Source: Chenopodium formosanum
Lineage: Eukaryota > Streptophyta > Magnoliopsida > Caryophyllales > Amaranthaceae
NCBI GenBank assembly: GCA_024500155.1
Contig: CM044867.1
Coordinates: forward strand, 11,483,632 to 11,547,631
DNA length: 64,000 bases
Direction: 5' to 3'
This document shows, in pieces, positions 13,001 to 23,730 of this stretch. Both the position numbers and the translations under genes were made by a program. The notes below the pieces were generated by a model that was not told the origin of the DNA, ran no database searches, and was given only the letters and a program-made list of their open reading frames with translations. Numbering within the stretch: position 1 is the first letter of the stretch; each line of letters opens with the position of its first letter.

Positions 13001-16000
13001 AGTTTATATTCAAATTATTTTTAGTATGTCCTAAATGTATGTAGGAAGTTTGCCAATTCTAGAAGTAAAAATAGTGAATTGTTATTATATGACATCTCTA
13101 AATTGAGGCATTTTTATGCACTTCAAAGAGTTTTGTCTTTAATCACAGGTGCATTCACTAACCCCTAAATTATGCATCTTGATCTTTTCTTAGCTTTGGG
13201 TGGAGTTTATTTTATTGGAAAAATTGACAGGAATAATCCCAACTTTGCTCGATTCGCTCAAAATAATCCCAACTTTGGATTATGTTTTAATAATCCGAAC
13301 TTTAATGTGGATTTTCTTTTAATGGTCCCAACCGGTTTTTTAACTTGTAATAATAAGTTAATTGACACATGTCAACGTGTAATTGGCAAAAAAAAAATTG
13401 AATCAAAAAATATAATTAACTAAAAAAACCCGCGACCCCCACCAGCCCAACCACCGTCCCTGCCCCCACCCACGGTCCGGCAGTCCCCTGCTCAACTCTC
13501 GCGCTCCGGTATCCACTCCCCCATCGCGCCCAGACCCGCCGGTGCTTCCATTTCCCTTAAACCTGCGTTGCCCCTAAACCACCATAGCACAAACCCCTGC
13601 TCAATAGCCATTGATTTGGTGAAGTTTCAGAAGATAGTTTTCAAGGGTTTGGTTCTGATTTTTCAATGGTTTGGTTCTGAAGATGTGCAGGAAGAAGAAT
13701 TTGTTAATGGTCTCTTAATGTTGATGGTTATGGTGATGATTCCGAGTACAAATTCAAATTCGTTGATGATGATTTCGTGGGAGGCAGGGAGGGTTTGTGG
13801 TGGTTAAGTGGCGATGCAGGGGGTAGGGGAGGGGAAATGTCGGCGAGGGGAATTGGTGGTTCTGGGCGCGACGGGGTGGGGGCGGAGGACAGGGAGGGGT
13901 GTGGGGGCACCAGGGCGCGGAGGTTGGCTGGTGCCGATGGTGGTGTTTCTTAATTATAATTAAATAATTAGTTATATTTACTTTTTTTTTATTAATAGAT
14001 TAATTATATTTACTTTTTTTTTTTGAAACAAACTAATTATATTTACTAAATTAATTGTTGTTTAGTAATTAATAATATTGTAAGTGTTAATTAGTATTTT
14101 TGACCAATCATGTGGTGACACGTGTAAGTTAATTTTTTTAAAAAAATACATTTACCTATTTGACCGGTTGTAGGTCACTAGGGACCATTAGAAAAAAATT
14201 CACATTAAAGTTCGGATTATTAAAAAATAATCCAAAGTTGGGATTATTTTGAGCAAATCGAGCAAAGTTGGAATTATTTCTGTCAATTTTTTCTGTAGGA
14301 TTGGAAAAACTCTAATAATGTTCATCTTTTATGGTTTTTATCACGATTATGTAGCATGATCAGATTATTTTACAACTATGTCAATCTTGGTATGAGTGTC
14401 GGGTGCTGGGGATCATCCAGGTGTGAGACATGTTAGGGCACATAATATTGGAACAAGGGCTTTTTGTAAAACCTGTACATGAATGCATGAACAGATTCTT
14501 GATTTCAGAAGACTGTGCTTTACACTATACATGTAAATTTTTATGCAATGTAGGTTGTTGAATTCTTATTTGGTATAGACTAGGGAGTCAGACTAATAGA
14601 TTGCACTAGAAAATCAAAAGCAAGGGAAAGCTTGGATATGTTTGATTGATAATGAAGTTAACGACTACAATGGAAACTATAGCTAAGCTATTTCCTTGAA
14701 GGCTACTGCACTACATCTACTACTACACTACTTACTACTTTCTCCAAAAACATGAATACAACTGTTGCATTGCTACCCCCTTATATACCAAGCCCTCTCC
14801 CAAAGAAAGATACCCTAACAATTAATAATTTTGTCATGTACTGCCAAGGTGGCTTTTCCCACAGAAATACAGGTGCCACACTTCTTAGTAGAACATTAAA
14901 ATCTTTTGTCGCCTTGCTGCTACAAGCTTGTTGCTGCTAGCCTGCTACTGCTTGCTCTTTAGTCTTGTGCTTGTGCTTGTGCCTCCACTCATAGACCCGA
15001 ATTGGTTGTTGGTGTGGTGTAACCCGCTCCATTGCATTATTGTTAGCATACATTGTATTATTTCTTGTAATTTCCATTTTATGAATATCTGGCTCAATAT
15101 AATTGAAGTTTATGATAGAAACTTAAAATTTAAAGTAACGATTACATACCTTTGTTGGCGTTCTGAGTCAATATAGAGTCAAAGTTCATAGTTTGACAAA
15201 TGGTTGCAGGGCAAACACCATGCATTATCTTCTTCATGGTTGCCATCACAAACACCCCATGGATGCTTTGCGGCTTGTGTTTCCTCCAGCAGCAACTGCA
15301 ATTCTTTGCGTACCAGTATGTCATCTTCATTTTATTTATCGTTGCAAATTTGATGTGATATTAAACGTATAATGTTAAGATAATAGTAATATATAAGAGT
15401 TATTTTGTTTGTTGGGTGTGTGACAAACTGACAACTGTATGGTTATAAGTTTGACCTTGATTACAATTTAAAGAATATGGGCTCACGATTATGAATAATT
15501 TAGGGATTACAGAATTGATTTTTTTATTTTTATTTTTTTAAACTTAGAACTGAAGTGATTTGTTCAGTCTATGTCATGAGACTGTTCTTCTGTCATGAGA
15601 TCACCTCATGCTAGAAATTACTAACATGTTCTTGTCTATCCTTGTATTCCCTAAAGGTTTAAGTGATTTTTGCCTTTGAAAAGTGATGATTCTACAGAGG
15701 CCCACCCTTTGATCAAATATATTGGATGCTATATATGCCTGAATTCTTGCTTTTGTACATTCGATTTCCTCAGGAATTTATGTGTTGCCGAGAGGTGATG
15801 CTGTAACTGAGGAAGGTTAACTATACAACTACTGATTATACATCTTATATGATGTCTAGGTCATGTCTAATTACTAAGCTTATCATAGTATATATAACTT
15901 CTGTATTGGTACAACTTGTGATCATTGGTTAAGGCCGTAAGGGTATTGAAGGGGTGCTTTTTAACGAATGGGATGACAATGCTATCATTGCCCATGAAAT

Positions 16001-17129
16001 CAATATATGCTTTTTTGTGTCCAACAATTTTTCTGGTTATGTTGTCTTTTCATTCATTTTTAAAACGTATAGCTGTTGGCTTCTGCTACCAAAATAACCT
16101 GAAAAACAAAGTGCAAAACCATGATTTTAAGGAGATACATGAAGAATTAAATCTTTTTAAACTAGGGAAAATTCAGTAGTTCAATATCAAGGAAACTCTT
16201 TACCCTAAATCTTACAGTTAGGGGGCGCTTGGATTGGGAGTATTAAATTAAGGGGTAATAAAAGTCAACCCAAGCAAAATTAATGTAAACATGGGAGAGG
16301 GAGAGCTAGTGATGATGTGATTGTATGAAGATTTATATAGTGATGGTGTGGTGATAGGTGAAGAAAGGGAACTATTACCCTTATTTTGGGGGTAATAGGT
16401 ACACTAGGGGGAGGGTGGCCCTCATTTGGAGAGTAATGATTCCTCCACCCCTCTCTTTTCCTTATGTCACTACAACCTTAATTCATTCATAAACACCTTC
16501 TCCCTTCACTAATACCTCTAATCAACTATAATTTACCTAGTTTGACTTTTATTACCCCTTAATTATTACCCCCATGCCAAGCGCCCCCTTATTGGCTTTC
16601 TTATTGATTGGTACAAGTAGAAAAACATCATGTTAACAAGGAAAGATGATTTTGTAACATTGTAACAATTTATGCGCAAAGTTTGTGTAATAGTGAAATT
16701 TGCGTCTATTGTGATGAAATAAAAGGGATGAAGACACGTTTCTTTTTTTCTTTTTTCCATACTGATTTTCTAATTTGATTTTCAGTTTTGGAGCATAATC
16801 AGACTTTTTTCTACTCCATCTATTGCACCTGCTTTATTTGGTGGTGTTTTGCTGGGATATGTAATGTATGATACTACTCATTATTATCTCCACCATGGAC
16901 AGCCCAGCACAGGAGTTCCTAAAAAGCTTAAGGTAACAACTTCTGTTGAACTGATGAATGCACTACTGTTGTAATGCAAAATTGTACAGTTGGGTTCTAA
17001 AATCCTTTGTAATTGCAGAAATACCACTTAAATCATCACTTCCGTTCTCAAACAATGGGGTTTGGAATCACGTCCTCCTTATGGGATCATGTGTTTGGGA
17101 CATATCCCCAACCCAAAGTTGTGTGTTGA
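3302..17129 (+). CDS. FAH: Dihydroceramide fatty acyl 2-hydroxylase (FAH1/FAH2-type)
   Basis: Coding exons by splice sites and family alignment: 3302-3349, 3935-4027, 5923-6119, 15210-15315, 16786-16932, 17019-17129, joining to 233 aa (Arabidopsis FAH1 is 237). All introns are GT-AG. Exon 3 of this list starts after ATAG at 5922, giving LLTRTKWWVIP, where the family has a like-placed segment. The ER-membrane di-iron enzyme adds a 2-hydroxyl to N-acyl chains of ceramides. Histidine motifs are present: HRFLFH (101-106), HGCHH (122-126), HYYLHH (180-185), YHLNHH (199-204). Hydrophobic segments lie near 54-71, 83-96 and 161-176. As in other plant FAHs there is no fused cytochrome b5 domain. The C-terminus ends PKVVC, shorter than in Arabidopsis. 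Introns 4 (9090 bp) and 5 carry transposons, yet the reading frame is intact. Confidence 0.9.
3662..3905. mobile_element. Decayed Stowaway-like MITE in FAH intron 2
   Basis: GTCGACACGTTTTTGACTT at the left and CATGTCAAACTAAT at the right are diverged inverted repeats. The internal words (ATTTATACTAAAG, GGTCATGTGGTCTTATTAGATTCGT) match the clear Stowaway copies at 28698 and 29453. The terminal CTCCCTCCG motif is lost, so the ends are approximate. Confidence 0.4.
4380..4530. repeat. (TA/TATG)n microsatellite in FAH intron
   Basis: About 150 bp of TATA interspersed with TATG and TATC units, preceded by degenerate TTTGTGTTAT repeats. The tyrosine/isoleucine open frames across it are artefacts. 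Confidence 0.9.
5400..5455. repeat. (TA)n microsatellite
   Basis: About 55 bp of pure TA dinucleotide within the intron before the 5923 exon. Likely length-polymorphic. Confidence 0.95.
6125..6262. repeat. (CT)n and (GT)n microsatellites next to an FAH donor site
   Basis: A 21-unit CT run (6125-6166) starts five bases after the exon end at 6119; a second CT run and a long TG run follow (6205-6262). A short segment reading CCCTAATAACGCATC occurs after each part, so the whole block is a partly duplicated compound repeat. Confidence 0.9.
7598..11568 (-). mobile_element. hAT-superfamily DNA transposon (3971 bp)
   Basis: Flanked by a perfect 8-bp target duplication AGATATGA (7590-7597 and 11569-11576), the length typical of hAT elements. 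Terminal inverted repeats start CTTGGTTTTAAAAGGCGTG at the left and CTTGGTTTTAAAAAGCGTG at the right (inverted), one mismatch in 19. Subterminal regions of about 90-150 bp at both ends are dense in AGGCGC/GCGCCT words. The transposase is antisense to FAH. The element lies wholly inside FAH intron 4. The ends are well kept while the coding region is broken, so the copy could at most be moved by another hAT transposase. Confidence 0.9.
7923..10617 (-). pseudogene. Broken hAT transposase (BED zinc finger, DUF659, dimerisation domain)
   Basis: Read on the - strand: the BED finger has CNFC (residues 40-43 of the first segment) and a KQH histidine; DUF659 spans about 10035-9600, with SDGW and VVTDN motifs holding the two expected catalytic Asp; the central region is 9497-8688; the C-terminal hAT region is 8602-8484 (AEWWSTYG, then CERNW); the tail is 8390-7923. 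Exon joins 9600/9497, 8688/8602 and 8484/8390 keep the frame with GT-AG sites. Four lesions are seen: a 34-bp tandem duplication near 10262-10330, a frame change at the A-run near 10190, a frame change near 10027 (between AR and DVGIPF), and a TAG at 8175-8177. The frame stays open a further 84 codons past that TAG, through an Asp/Glu-rich tail encoded by a TCA/ATC repeat. The protein cannot be made whole. Confidence 0.85.
12963..12980. repeat. Poly(C) tract of 18
   Basis: A run of 18 C in FAH intron 4, unusual in otherwise AT-rich sequence. Its length may be a sequencing or assembly weak point. Confidence 0.9.
13217..14293. mobile_element. Foldback Mutator-like element with long TIRs (copy 1)
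   Basis: The left end GGAAAAATTGACAGGAATAA and the inverted right end GAAAAAATTGACAGAAATAA begin arms that stay inverted-complementary for at least 100 bp. They include two tandem subrepeats around AATAATCCCAACTTTG and the word TAATCCGAACTTTAATGTG. The core is GC-rich (13430-13560 and 13805-13945). Architecture matches the copy at 56067, which has a 9-bp target duplication. Here the flanks agree at only 5 of 9 bases, so this insertion is older. It carries no transposase. Confidence 0.65.
16221..16588. mobile_element. PIF/Harbinger (Tourist-type) MITE in FAH intron 5
   Basis: Ends GGGGGCGCTTGGATTGGGAG (left) and GGGGGCGCTTGGCATGGGGG (right, inverted). The similarity continues inward through TTAAGGGGTAATAAAAGTCA, giving TIRs of about 50 bp. 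Flanked by the 3-bp duplication TTA (16218-16220, 16589-16591), the signature of this superfamily. 368 bp, non-coding. Confidence 0.85.
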
Positions 17130-19094
17130 TGATCGTGTTCTAGTTCTTGTGGTGATGTATAGAGATTTTTTGTAAAGACTGAGGAATTACGGAGATTAAT
17201 TTCCATCCAGAGGCCTGGCGTGTAGAGTTTCTTACTTCCCATCTACATGTTAATCTTTGCAATACTTATTGATTTCATGATTTGGATGCCTGTAATCTGT
17301 AAAGTAAGCAAGCTTTAAAAGGTTAAGAAACTATGGTTGTTGTGACTAAATTCTCATTTATAAATATTTTTCTTTAAAAGATAATATCGAAAATTGAATG
17401 GTTTAGTAGCTAAAACTGTACTACATGAACTTTGTTCATGAGGTCAAATATTGTACAAAGCATATTGTTTTCAACGTTCAATATAGACAATATTACAGTA
17501 GAAGGTGAAATTGTCATTGACATAATATATTTACTGGCTATTATTGATTTCTGTCAAAAAAGCAAAAATATTAGAACAATTTCTAAATTAATTCTCTATA
17601 TACATCGGTATAAAAACTTATTCTCACCAAATTGTCTATGTATTTAATCTGCATGAGGACATCATCAACATACAACAAAGTAACAAACACAAATCTACGT
17701 CTATTTTTCTTTTCCATAATGTCCAACAATTATTTAACCTGAATACGTTTCTTTATCATGTTAGTGTGCGCTGTTTTAAGTTGAATGCATATGTATTGTG
17801 TCTATTGTATGGTTTATTTCATACTTTACTCCTCTTAAAACTGTTTTGTTAGTAAATTTACTAAAATCATTTTTACGTTAACGAGTCTTTGTAAGTAAAG
17901 ACAGCACCCAAAACTCTCTGGACCGTGCGCAACAAGTGATGGAGTATGAATCGTTTGTTGGCCAGATCCTTCTTTAGTTCGTCCCCGGCATATACTTAAA
18001 TATCGAGCAAAGTAGGTTATGATACTCGAGCCTTGAAAATTATGAATATGCTGTTAACTCTGTTACCAGCTGATCCAAATACAAGATTTAGTGCCTAGGT
18101 GTTATATGTAAAATTTGACCTATCTCTACCTGAAAAGGCAACATAAACCCATGTGGATTTTGGGTTAGTTAGCCTCCATAGAATCTGCTTCACTGCTTAT
18201 GTTACTTTAGTTAACATCAATTATCATTAATTATTATGGAATCATTGACATCATGCAGAAGAATCTTGACCTCAATTTCTCATGAAATAATTTAAGTGGC
18301 TGAAAAACATGATTATTGTTGCTGGCATAATTCTTCCTTTAATTTCCTACCTCGTATTAATGTATGGGTCTTACTTAAGCTACTTATTAAAATACATAAA
18401 GAATTAAAATTTGTGACTCATATGTTCATAGAACAAACTTTAAGATGTGACAACTATATATTGCTAATATAATACATTAATGTTATGACTATATTATACT
18501 ACTCCGTATAATATATGGTTGTTTTGGGTGGCACCACTTATTGTAATTGAAATCTGCGTGCATATTAGATATATAATACATTATCTAATTGGACAAATCC
18601 CGGTAAGTCAGCCTACCTGATTATATTAAATTTACAAGATTATTGTACATTTAAATTTCTCTGAAGTTTATAAGTTGTTGTCAAAGGTGTTTCTTGAGGG
18701 TTCTAGATCATATTGTTTAACAATTTGTACTGCCTACATATCATTTGTGATTGGTGTGTCTAGGTTATTGCAGTTGTCGGCACGGCGCACCTGTACTACA
18801 TGCGTATGAAAATTAGATGCCAACTATATAATGTTTTATTAATCCGATCCGTCCTAAGAGTTAGTTGCATACATCACAATAGCATCGTAGCACATATGAT
18901 GGTTTATATTGAGTTTCTTTAATGAGGACGGTCAATTTTAAGGGTCGACCAAACATTTTCTAGCATACTTATTATATCAGTTTATATGTTAGTACAAGTA
19001 GCATACATTACGTTGTGCACTTGTGCATACTCTATTTCAAGGCATGTTCTTGTGTCATGAGTGAATATAACAACTTTTTAATATCACTTAATCA
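17130..19094. other. FAH 3' UTR and intergenic sequence
   Basis: The first ~150 bases after the stop are probably 3' UTR; no clear AATAAA decides the cleavage site. The remainder is AT-rich with no convincing ORF, RNA gene or terminal repeat. Confidence 0.5.
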
Positions 19095-19425
19095 TCAATA
19101 ACTATATACTAAAAGACACACCAGCAATGACACGTGTCAAATTCTGGTGTGTCTTTAGTTTTTTTTTTAAGGAAGTTATTTTGAAAAAGTTTGTATTTGT
19201 CAACAATATATATGAGCAAAAATATTTACCTTTCTTATGTTGATATGCAATTAATAACTATCAATATATACTAAAAGACACACCAGCAATGACACGTGTC
19301 AAATTCTGGTGTGTCTTTAGTTTTTTTTGTAACGAAGTTATTTTGAAAAAGTTTGTATTTGTCAACAATATATATGAGCAAAAATATTTACCTTTTTTAT
19401 GTTGATATGCAATTAATAACTACAG
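19095..19425 (+). repeat. Two-copy 162-bp direct repeat (duplicated Helitron 5' end)
   Basis: The block starting TATACTAAAAGACACACC (19105) recurs at 19267 with period 162 and few differences, including the palindromic GACACGTGTC and the TCTGGTGTGTCTTTAG segment. Each copy is preceded by TCAAT, so the 5' end of the adjoining Helitron is present twice in tandem. Confidence 0.8.
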
Positions 19426-19842
19426 AGTAATAAGGAAATAAATAATCATTCGTAAAACAATGTAATTCTGATGGAATATTTTTAAGAATGTAATCTTAAT
19501 TGAATATACATTAACTCATTTACAAAAAAATTTATTTGTATTTTTCTATATAGAAATCACTTCACTATACTATAAAAATTGAGAAATTTATAAAACTTAC
19601 AAATTAATTCAATATATAAATGGACTGCACTCTTCTTATTTATTTCTTTTATTAAAAAGTCCAATAGTTTTTGACGCATTAAATAGTCCAACATAATATG
19701 CTCTTTTAATTTTATTAAACTGTAGAAAAAAAATATTTGTGACTCTCTTAATTAAAAATGTCATTGAATATGGAGAAATTAATCTATTAAAAAACATATA
19801 GAGTAAGTAAAATAGCCGTGTATGACACAGGACCTAACCTAG
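19261..19842 (+). mobile_element. Non-autonomous Helitron (582 bp)
   Basis: A|TCAATATATACTAAAAG at the 5' end and GCCGTGTATGACACAGG hairpin, ACCTAAC, CTAG|T at the 3' end give the canonical TC...CTAG structure between A and T, with no target duplication. No Rep or helicase. The second copy of the upstream repeat supplies the 5' end. Confidence 0.6.
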
Positions 19843-20976
19843 TTGTACATAATATGTGTGTTGGCTATAAATTGTGCCAATACACGTAGGACGAAAAGAG
19901 GAAACTTTTAGTATTGACAATCCTTGAAATGTTAGTAAATTTCAATATAACAACCATAAAAGAAAGGTTATTAGCTTATTACATTTCAATATAATCATCA
20001 TAAAAGAAATAACACCTATATTATCATACTAATTCTATGAATAAAATTAGTAATTCAAAAATTAGATAAGAAGTAAATAAGGTGTATGTTATGTTACTGT
20101 CTATCGGTATGAATTGGATAAATGGGCCAGATCCACAAATCTAGACTCTGTCTAGCTACTATCGGCACATGTTCTGATTTTATCAGCCTAATCATTAGGT
20201 CCACGTGGAGAGCTGTTTTTGGCGACCTACCCCCGCGTGGTACCTACTTCTAATATTCCAAATACACTTCATAACTCTCTTTCAAGGTACACTTTTCAAA
20301 TTCTCTCAAACATATTACCATTTATACCTTTATTGGACTTTACTTTATTATCAGAGTGGTTTTCTACAACAAAACCTCGAGGGTAGCTAATCAACAGTGA
20401 TTGTACAAGTATCAAACTAGGCATGCAAGAGACCATTGCCGGCTCCAGATTTAAGTTCCTATATATACTGGACCACAAAGTAAATTAAATTGAACTAATG
20501 TTACATTCTTACCTGTATCAATTTAGATTAATTAAAGTTAATAAGTTAATTCTTAAATTAAAATTGAACAGAAATGGTTATTGTCGTTTTGCTTACCAAA
20601 CAACTACAAAATCAAAAGATGAATTAGCTTATAAGGAACTTTGAAACTTGGTAAGTTCAAAAGGTCTCCTAGTCTTTTGAGTTTGGCAGTTAATTAAAAA
20701 TTATTTTAGTGTGTGGTTAAGGTCATAACCTATTATTACCCTATAATTTGAGTCTTAATAACGTATGCAATGACGAAGTTTGAAAAGTTAGGTTGGATTT
20801 AACTGAAAATTAGAGAGATTTTGTAGCCACATGCTAACTATGAATTGGGATTACTTTTGCATTAAAAACTCTAATAAGCTTATCATGATGGATAGGTCTA
20901 GATGAACATCACCTAAGTGCTAATGGAAGCGTAAGCTTATACTTTTATACTACTAGAAAATATCACAAAGCACATT

Positions 20977-21007
<31 letters not shown>

Positions 21008-22217
21008 GGGGTAATGTTTGGATGCAATGTAACCATATATATTTATATAGGTTGCTTATATTCTAATTAATTTTATTAGTTTGCGTATACATGATACATC
21101 TTATGTATATGGCTCTCATGTACTTTGGAGACCTTTCCGATCATGAGTGCAAGCTAGGGTACGCGGTGATTGTCATGAGGAATGTCGATGAATCTAGCTA
21201 GTTGGCTTGTGAACTACTTGACCTTGGCATTAAAAAAAAAAAAAAAAAAAAACAAACAAATAAAATTGAACGGAACACAACTTTTTAGCTAAAGTAAAAA
21301 TCCTTGCAAATATTTCATTTAACATTTAAAAACGTCTATTATTATTTGAACTGCAAAGACTTGTTAATATGAATTACATAAATTTTCTGCATGTTTATAA
21401 CATACAAGAGTGATTATTTGGTCACAAAGTTTGATTTCAGGTTAATTTCTGACTTAGGTATATCTTGAAAATCTATACTCGAAAAGTTCAAGACTAACTC
21501 TGATAAACCACAACTACACCAGTGTTAGGAGGCGAGCTAATTAATCCCAATAACGAGTTTGAAGCTAGCTAGGTGTGTGGAGGGTTAGTGTGTGTATGTG
21601 TGAAAGGTAAGAAAACTCACCACCAAATCAATAAAATTGAGCTTTTGAAAAGGAAGGTTATTACATTTAGTTTATGTAAAGAATTGCAAGAAATTACTAA
21701 GCATTACAAAAGCATCACTACTTATACAACGTCCCGCCCGTTTGTTAAAATTGTATGCGGCTTACTTTGATTGTTGAAATTCTTTAAGCATAATATTCAA
21801 ACTTTCAGCAAATAATTGAAGTTATACATACTTAGATGAGTAATAACTTCTAAACTTGAAACATATATATTTAGTGCTATTATAGTAAGACCCACTTTTA
21901 ATCTGGTCAATATAACTTTTGAGCTTAGTCTATGATAGGGTAGGTTAATGTTTGAATATTCCTTATCATCTCAATGCTTATTTTTTGTGAGAAAAAAGTG
22001 AAATCATTTAAATATTAGGCAAAGCATGAATTATTGCAGAACATTTATATTAAGAGTTGTATGAAACTTATTGGTGTTACTAGACATTTATCTCCTCCAT
22101 ACGATCAGAGGATCAACTAACAACTTGATTCCTTTTTATTCTATTTACAAATAAAGATAAGAGATGAAATGTACATTATAGACCTACTAATTAAGTTAGT
22201 TTAGCTAAGACTCAAAG
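19843..22217. other. Intergenic, no gene seen
   Basis: AT-rich with a T-run (about 20982-21007) and an A-run (about 21231-21251). Short open frames have no recognisable domain. No terminal repeats could be paired. Confidence 0.5.
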
Positions 22218-22233
22218 AATAGTAAATTATATG

Positions 22234-22340
22234 TGAGTGAGAGGAATAGTTTAAGTGGTTGGAGCTTCTCTCCCGATTTCAAGAAAATTCAGGATCGAGT
22301 CTCATCACCTGCCCTTATGGAACTCTAAACACTAAAAAAA
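22234..22340 (+). mobile_element. tRNA-derived SINE (107 bp)
   Basis: Bounded by a perfect 16-bp target duplication AATAGTAAATTATATG (22218-22233 and 22341-22356). Inside are an A-box-like TTTAAGTGGTTGG, a B-box-like GGATCGAGTCT and a terminal run of A. This is the layout of a pol III SINE: tRNA-like head, short body, A-rich tail. Long duplication and A-tail indicate LINE-driven retroposition. Confidence 0.8.
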
Positions 22341-22675
22341 AATAGTAAATTATATGGAGTCCATACTAAATAAAAGTATAAATTAAAGGCTCCCGCCTAA
22401 TTAAATATATACATCCTTCAACCATTTTGATATGCGCTTTAAGAAAGACATTAGACTTGATAAATGGACAAATCAGCTAAAATAATTTTAACATCAATAA
22501 AGAAAAAAAAAAAAGTTAAATTTTTATGGTTGAAAATCATTTGATTAATTCGTTTGTTTTTCTCTCTACTTCTTCCTCAATAGAGTGTCAAGAAAACATG
22601 TTGCAATTATAATTTTTCGTATGTATGAATGTATCACACACTAAATAATTATAATATGAGATCCAATTTGACTAC

Positions 22676-22862
22676 GGGCCTGTTCATATTTACTTAATTT
22701 CAGTTTGGTTCAGTTCAGTTCAGCTCCTAATTTTCCTCTCTCGTAAAATATTCAATTCAGTTCAATTCAATTCAGTTCAGCTCTAATCAGTTCAGTTCAG
22801 TTCAACTTCAATCAGTTCAGTTCAGTTCAATTCAGCTCAATTCAGTAAATGTGAACAGGTCC
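22676..22862 (-). mobile_element. Pentamer MITE, copy 1
   Basis: Ends GGGCCTGTTCATATTTAC and, inverted, GGACCTGTTCACATTTAC; flanks TAC on both sides. The interior is TTCAG/CTGAA pentamer repeat in TTCAG orientation around a TTTTCCTCTCTCGTAAAATATTC core. 187 bp, non-coding. Harbinger-like by TIR and 3-bp duplication in its relatives. Confidence 0.75.
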
Positions 22863-23621
22863 TACGTCTCCATCTCTTTTTTGTGATGATCATCCGTCTT
22901 AACAAAGGCTCCGAAAATATATCTCTATAATCCTCATGTTCCCTATTAAAGAAACTATTGCAGGAGGAATAAACAATAGAAACTCTCAACTTTAGTTCAA
23001 GAGTTGGCGTCATCAATTCTTCCATAGAATTCTCAAAGCCAATATGATTTGCATTTATTTAATTGTACTCTTTTTGCTTTTTTAGTTACCACGATTATCG
23101 GCCGCCACACAATCATCATAATTAATAATATAATTCCTACGATTTCGGCGCATAAGAAGAAAATTTAAATAATCATACAAAAAATATTTCCCCTTTATTC
23201 TTGGATTCTGATTGGATAATGGACACCTGCCATGCAAAGTAGCCACTAGAAATTCATGAAATTTGATTGTAGGGGATCGTCTGTTCCCATTCCTACATGT
23301 TTGTGCCTTTGCCTTCTTCAAGGTGCCCCTTATGTCCTTAGCTTGCCTTTTCCAAATCTTATAGGTCGGACCAACTATAAAATATATTAATAATTTATGT
23401 TATATCCAAACTATAATTGATTTCACATACTAAAAAAAATTTAAAAAAATAAAAAAATAATTGAAGATTCTAGAAGTTTATAGTAAATCTTTCTTCTTGC
23501 ATGGTCTCTGATCCGTCCTTGGCCTAAAACGGTATTAGGCCCTGTTCTTTTAAGCTTCTGGGCAGATTTCAGCAGAGCAGAGCAGAGCAGAGCATATTGA
23601 AGCAGAGTAGAGCAGATTTCA

Positions 23622-23624
23622 TTT

Positions 23625-23655
<31 letters not shown>

Positions 23656-23672
23656 TATTATTATTATTATTA

Positions 23673-23704
<32 letters not shown>
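23622..23704. repeat. (TTA)n microsatellite at the retroelement 3' side
   Basis: About 80 bp of TTA/ATT with one interruption. It lies immediately beyond the 3' end of the - strand retroelement reading frame and may be either the target array or the element's own repetitive tail. Confidence 0.9.
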
Positions 23705-23707
<3 letters not shown>

Positions 23708-23730
23708 CTCAAAAACAAAAGTCATACAAC

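Noticed and set aside
21000..21260. Retroposed copy suggested by the A-run at about 21231-21251
   Set aside because: No flanking target duplication or pol III boxes could be matched.
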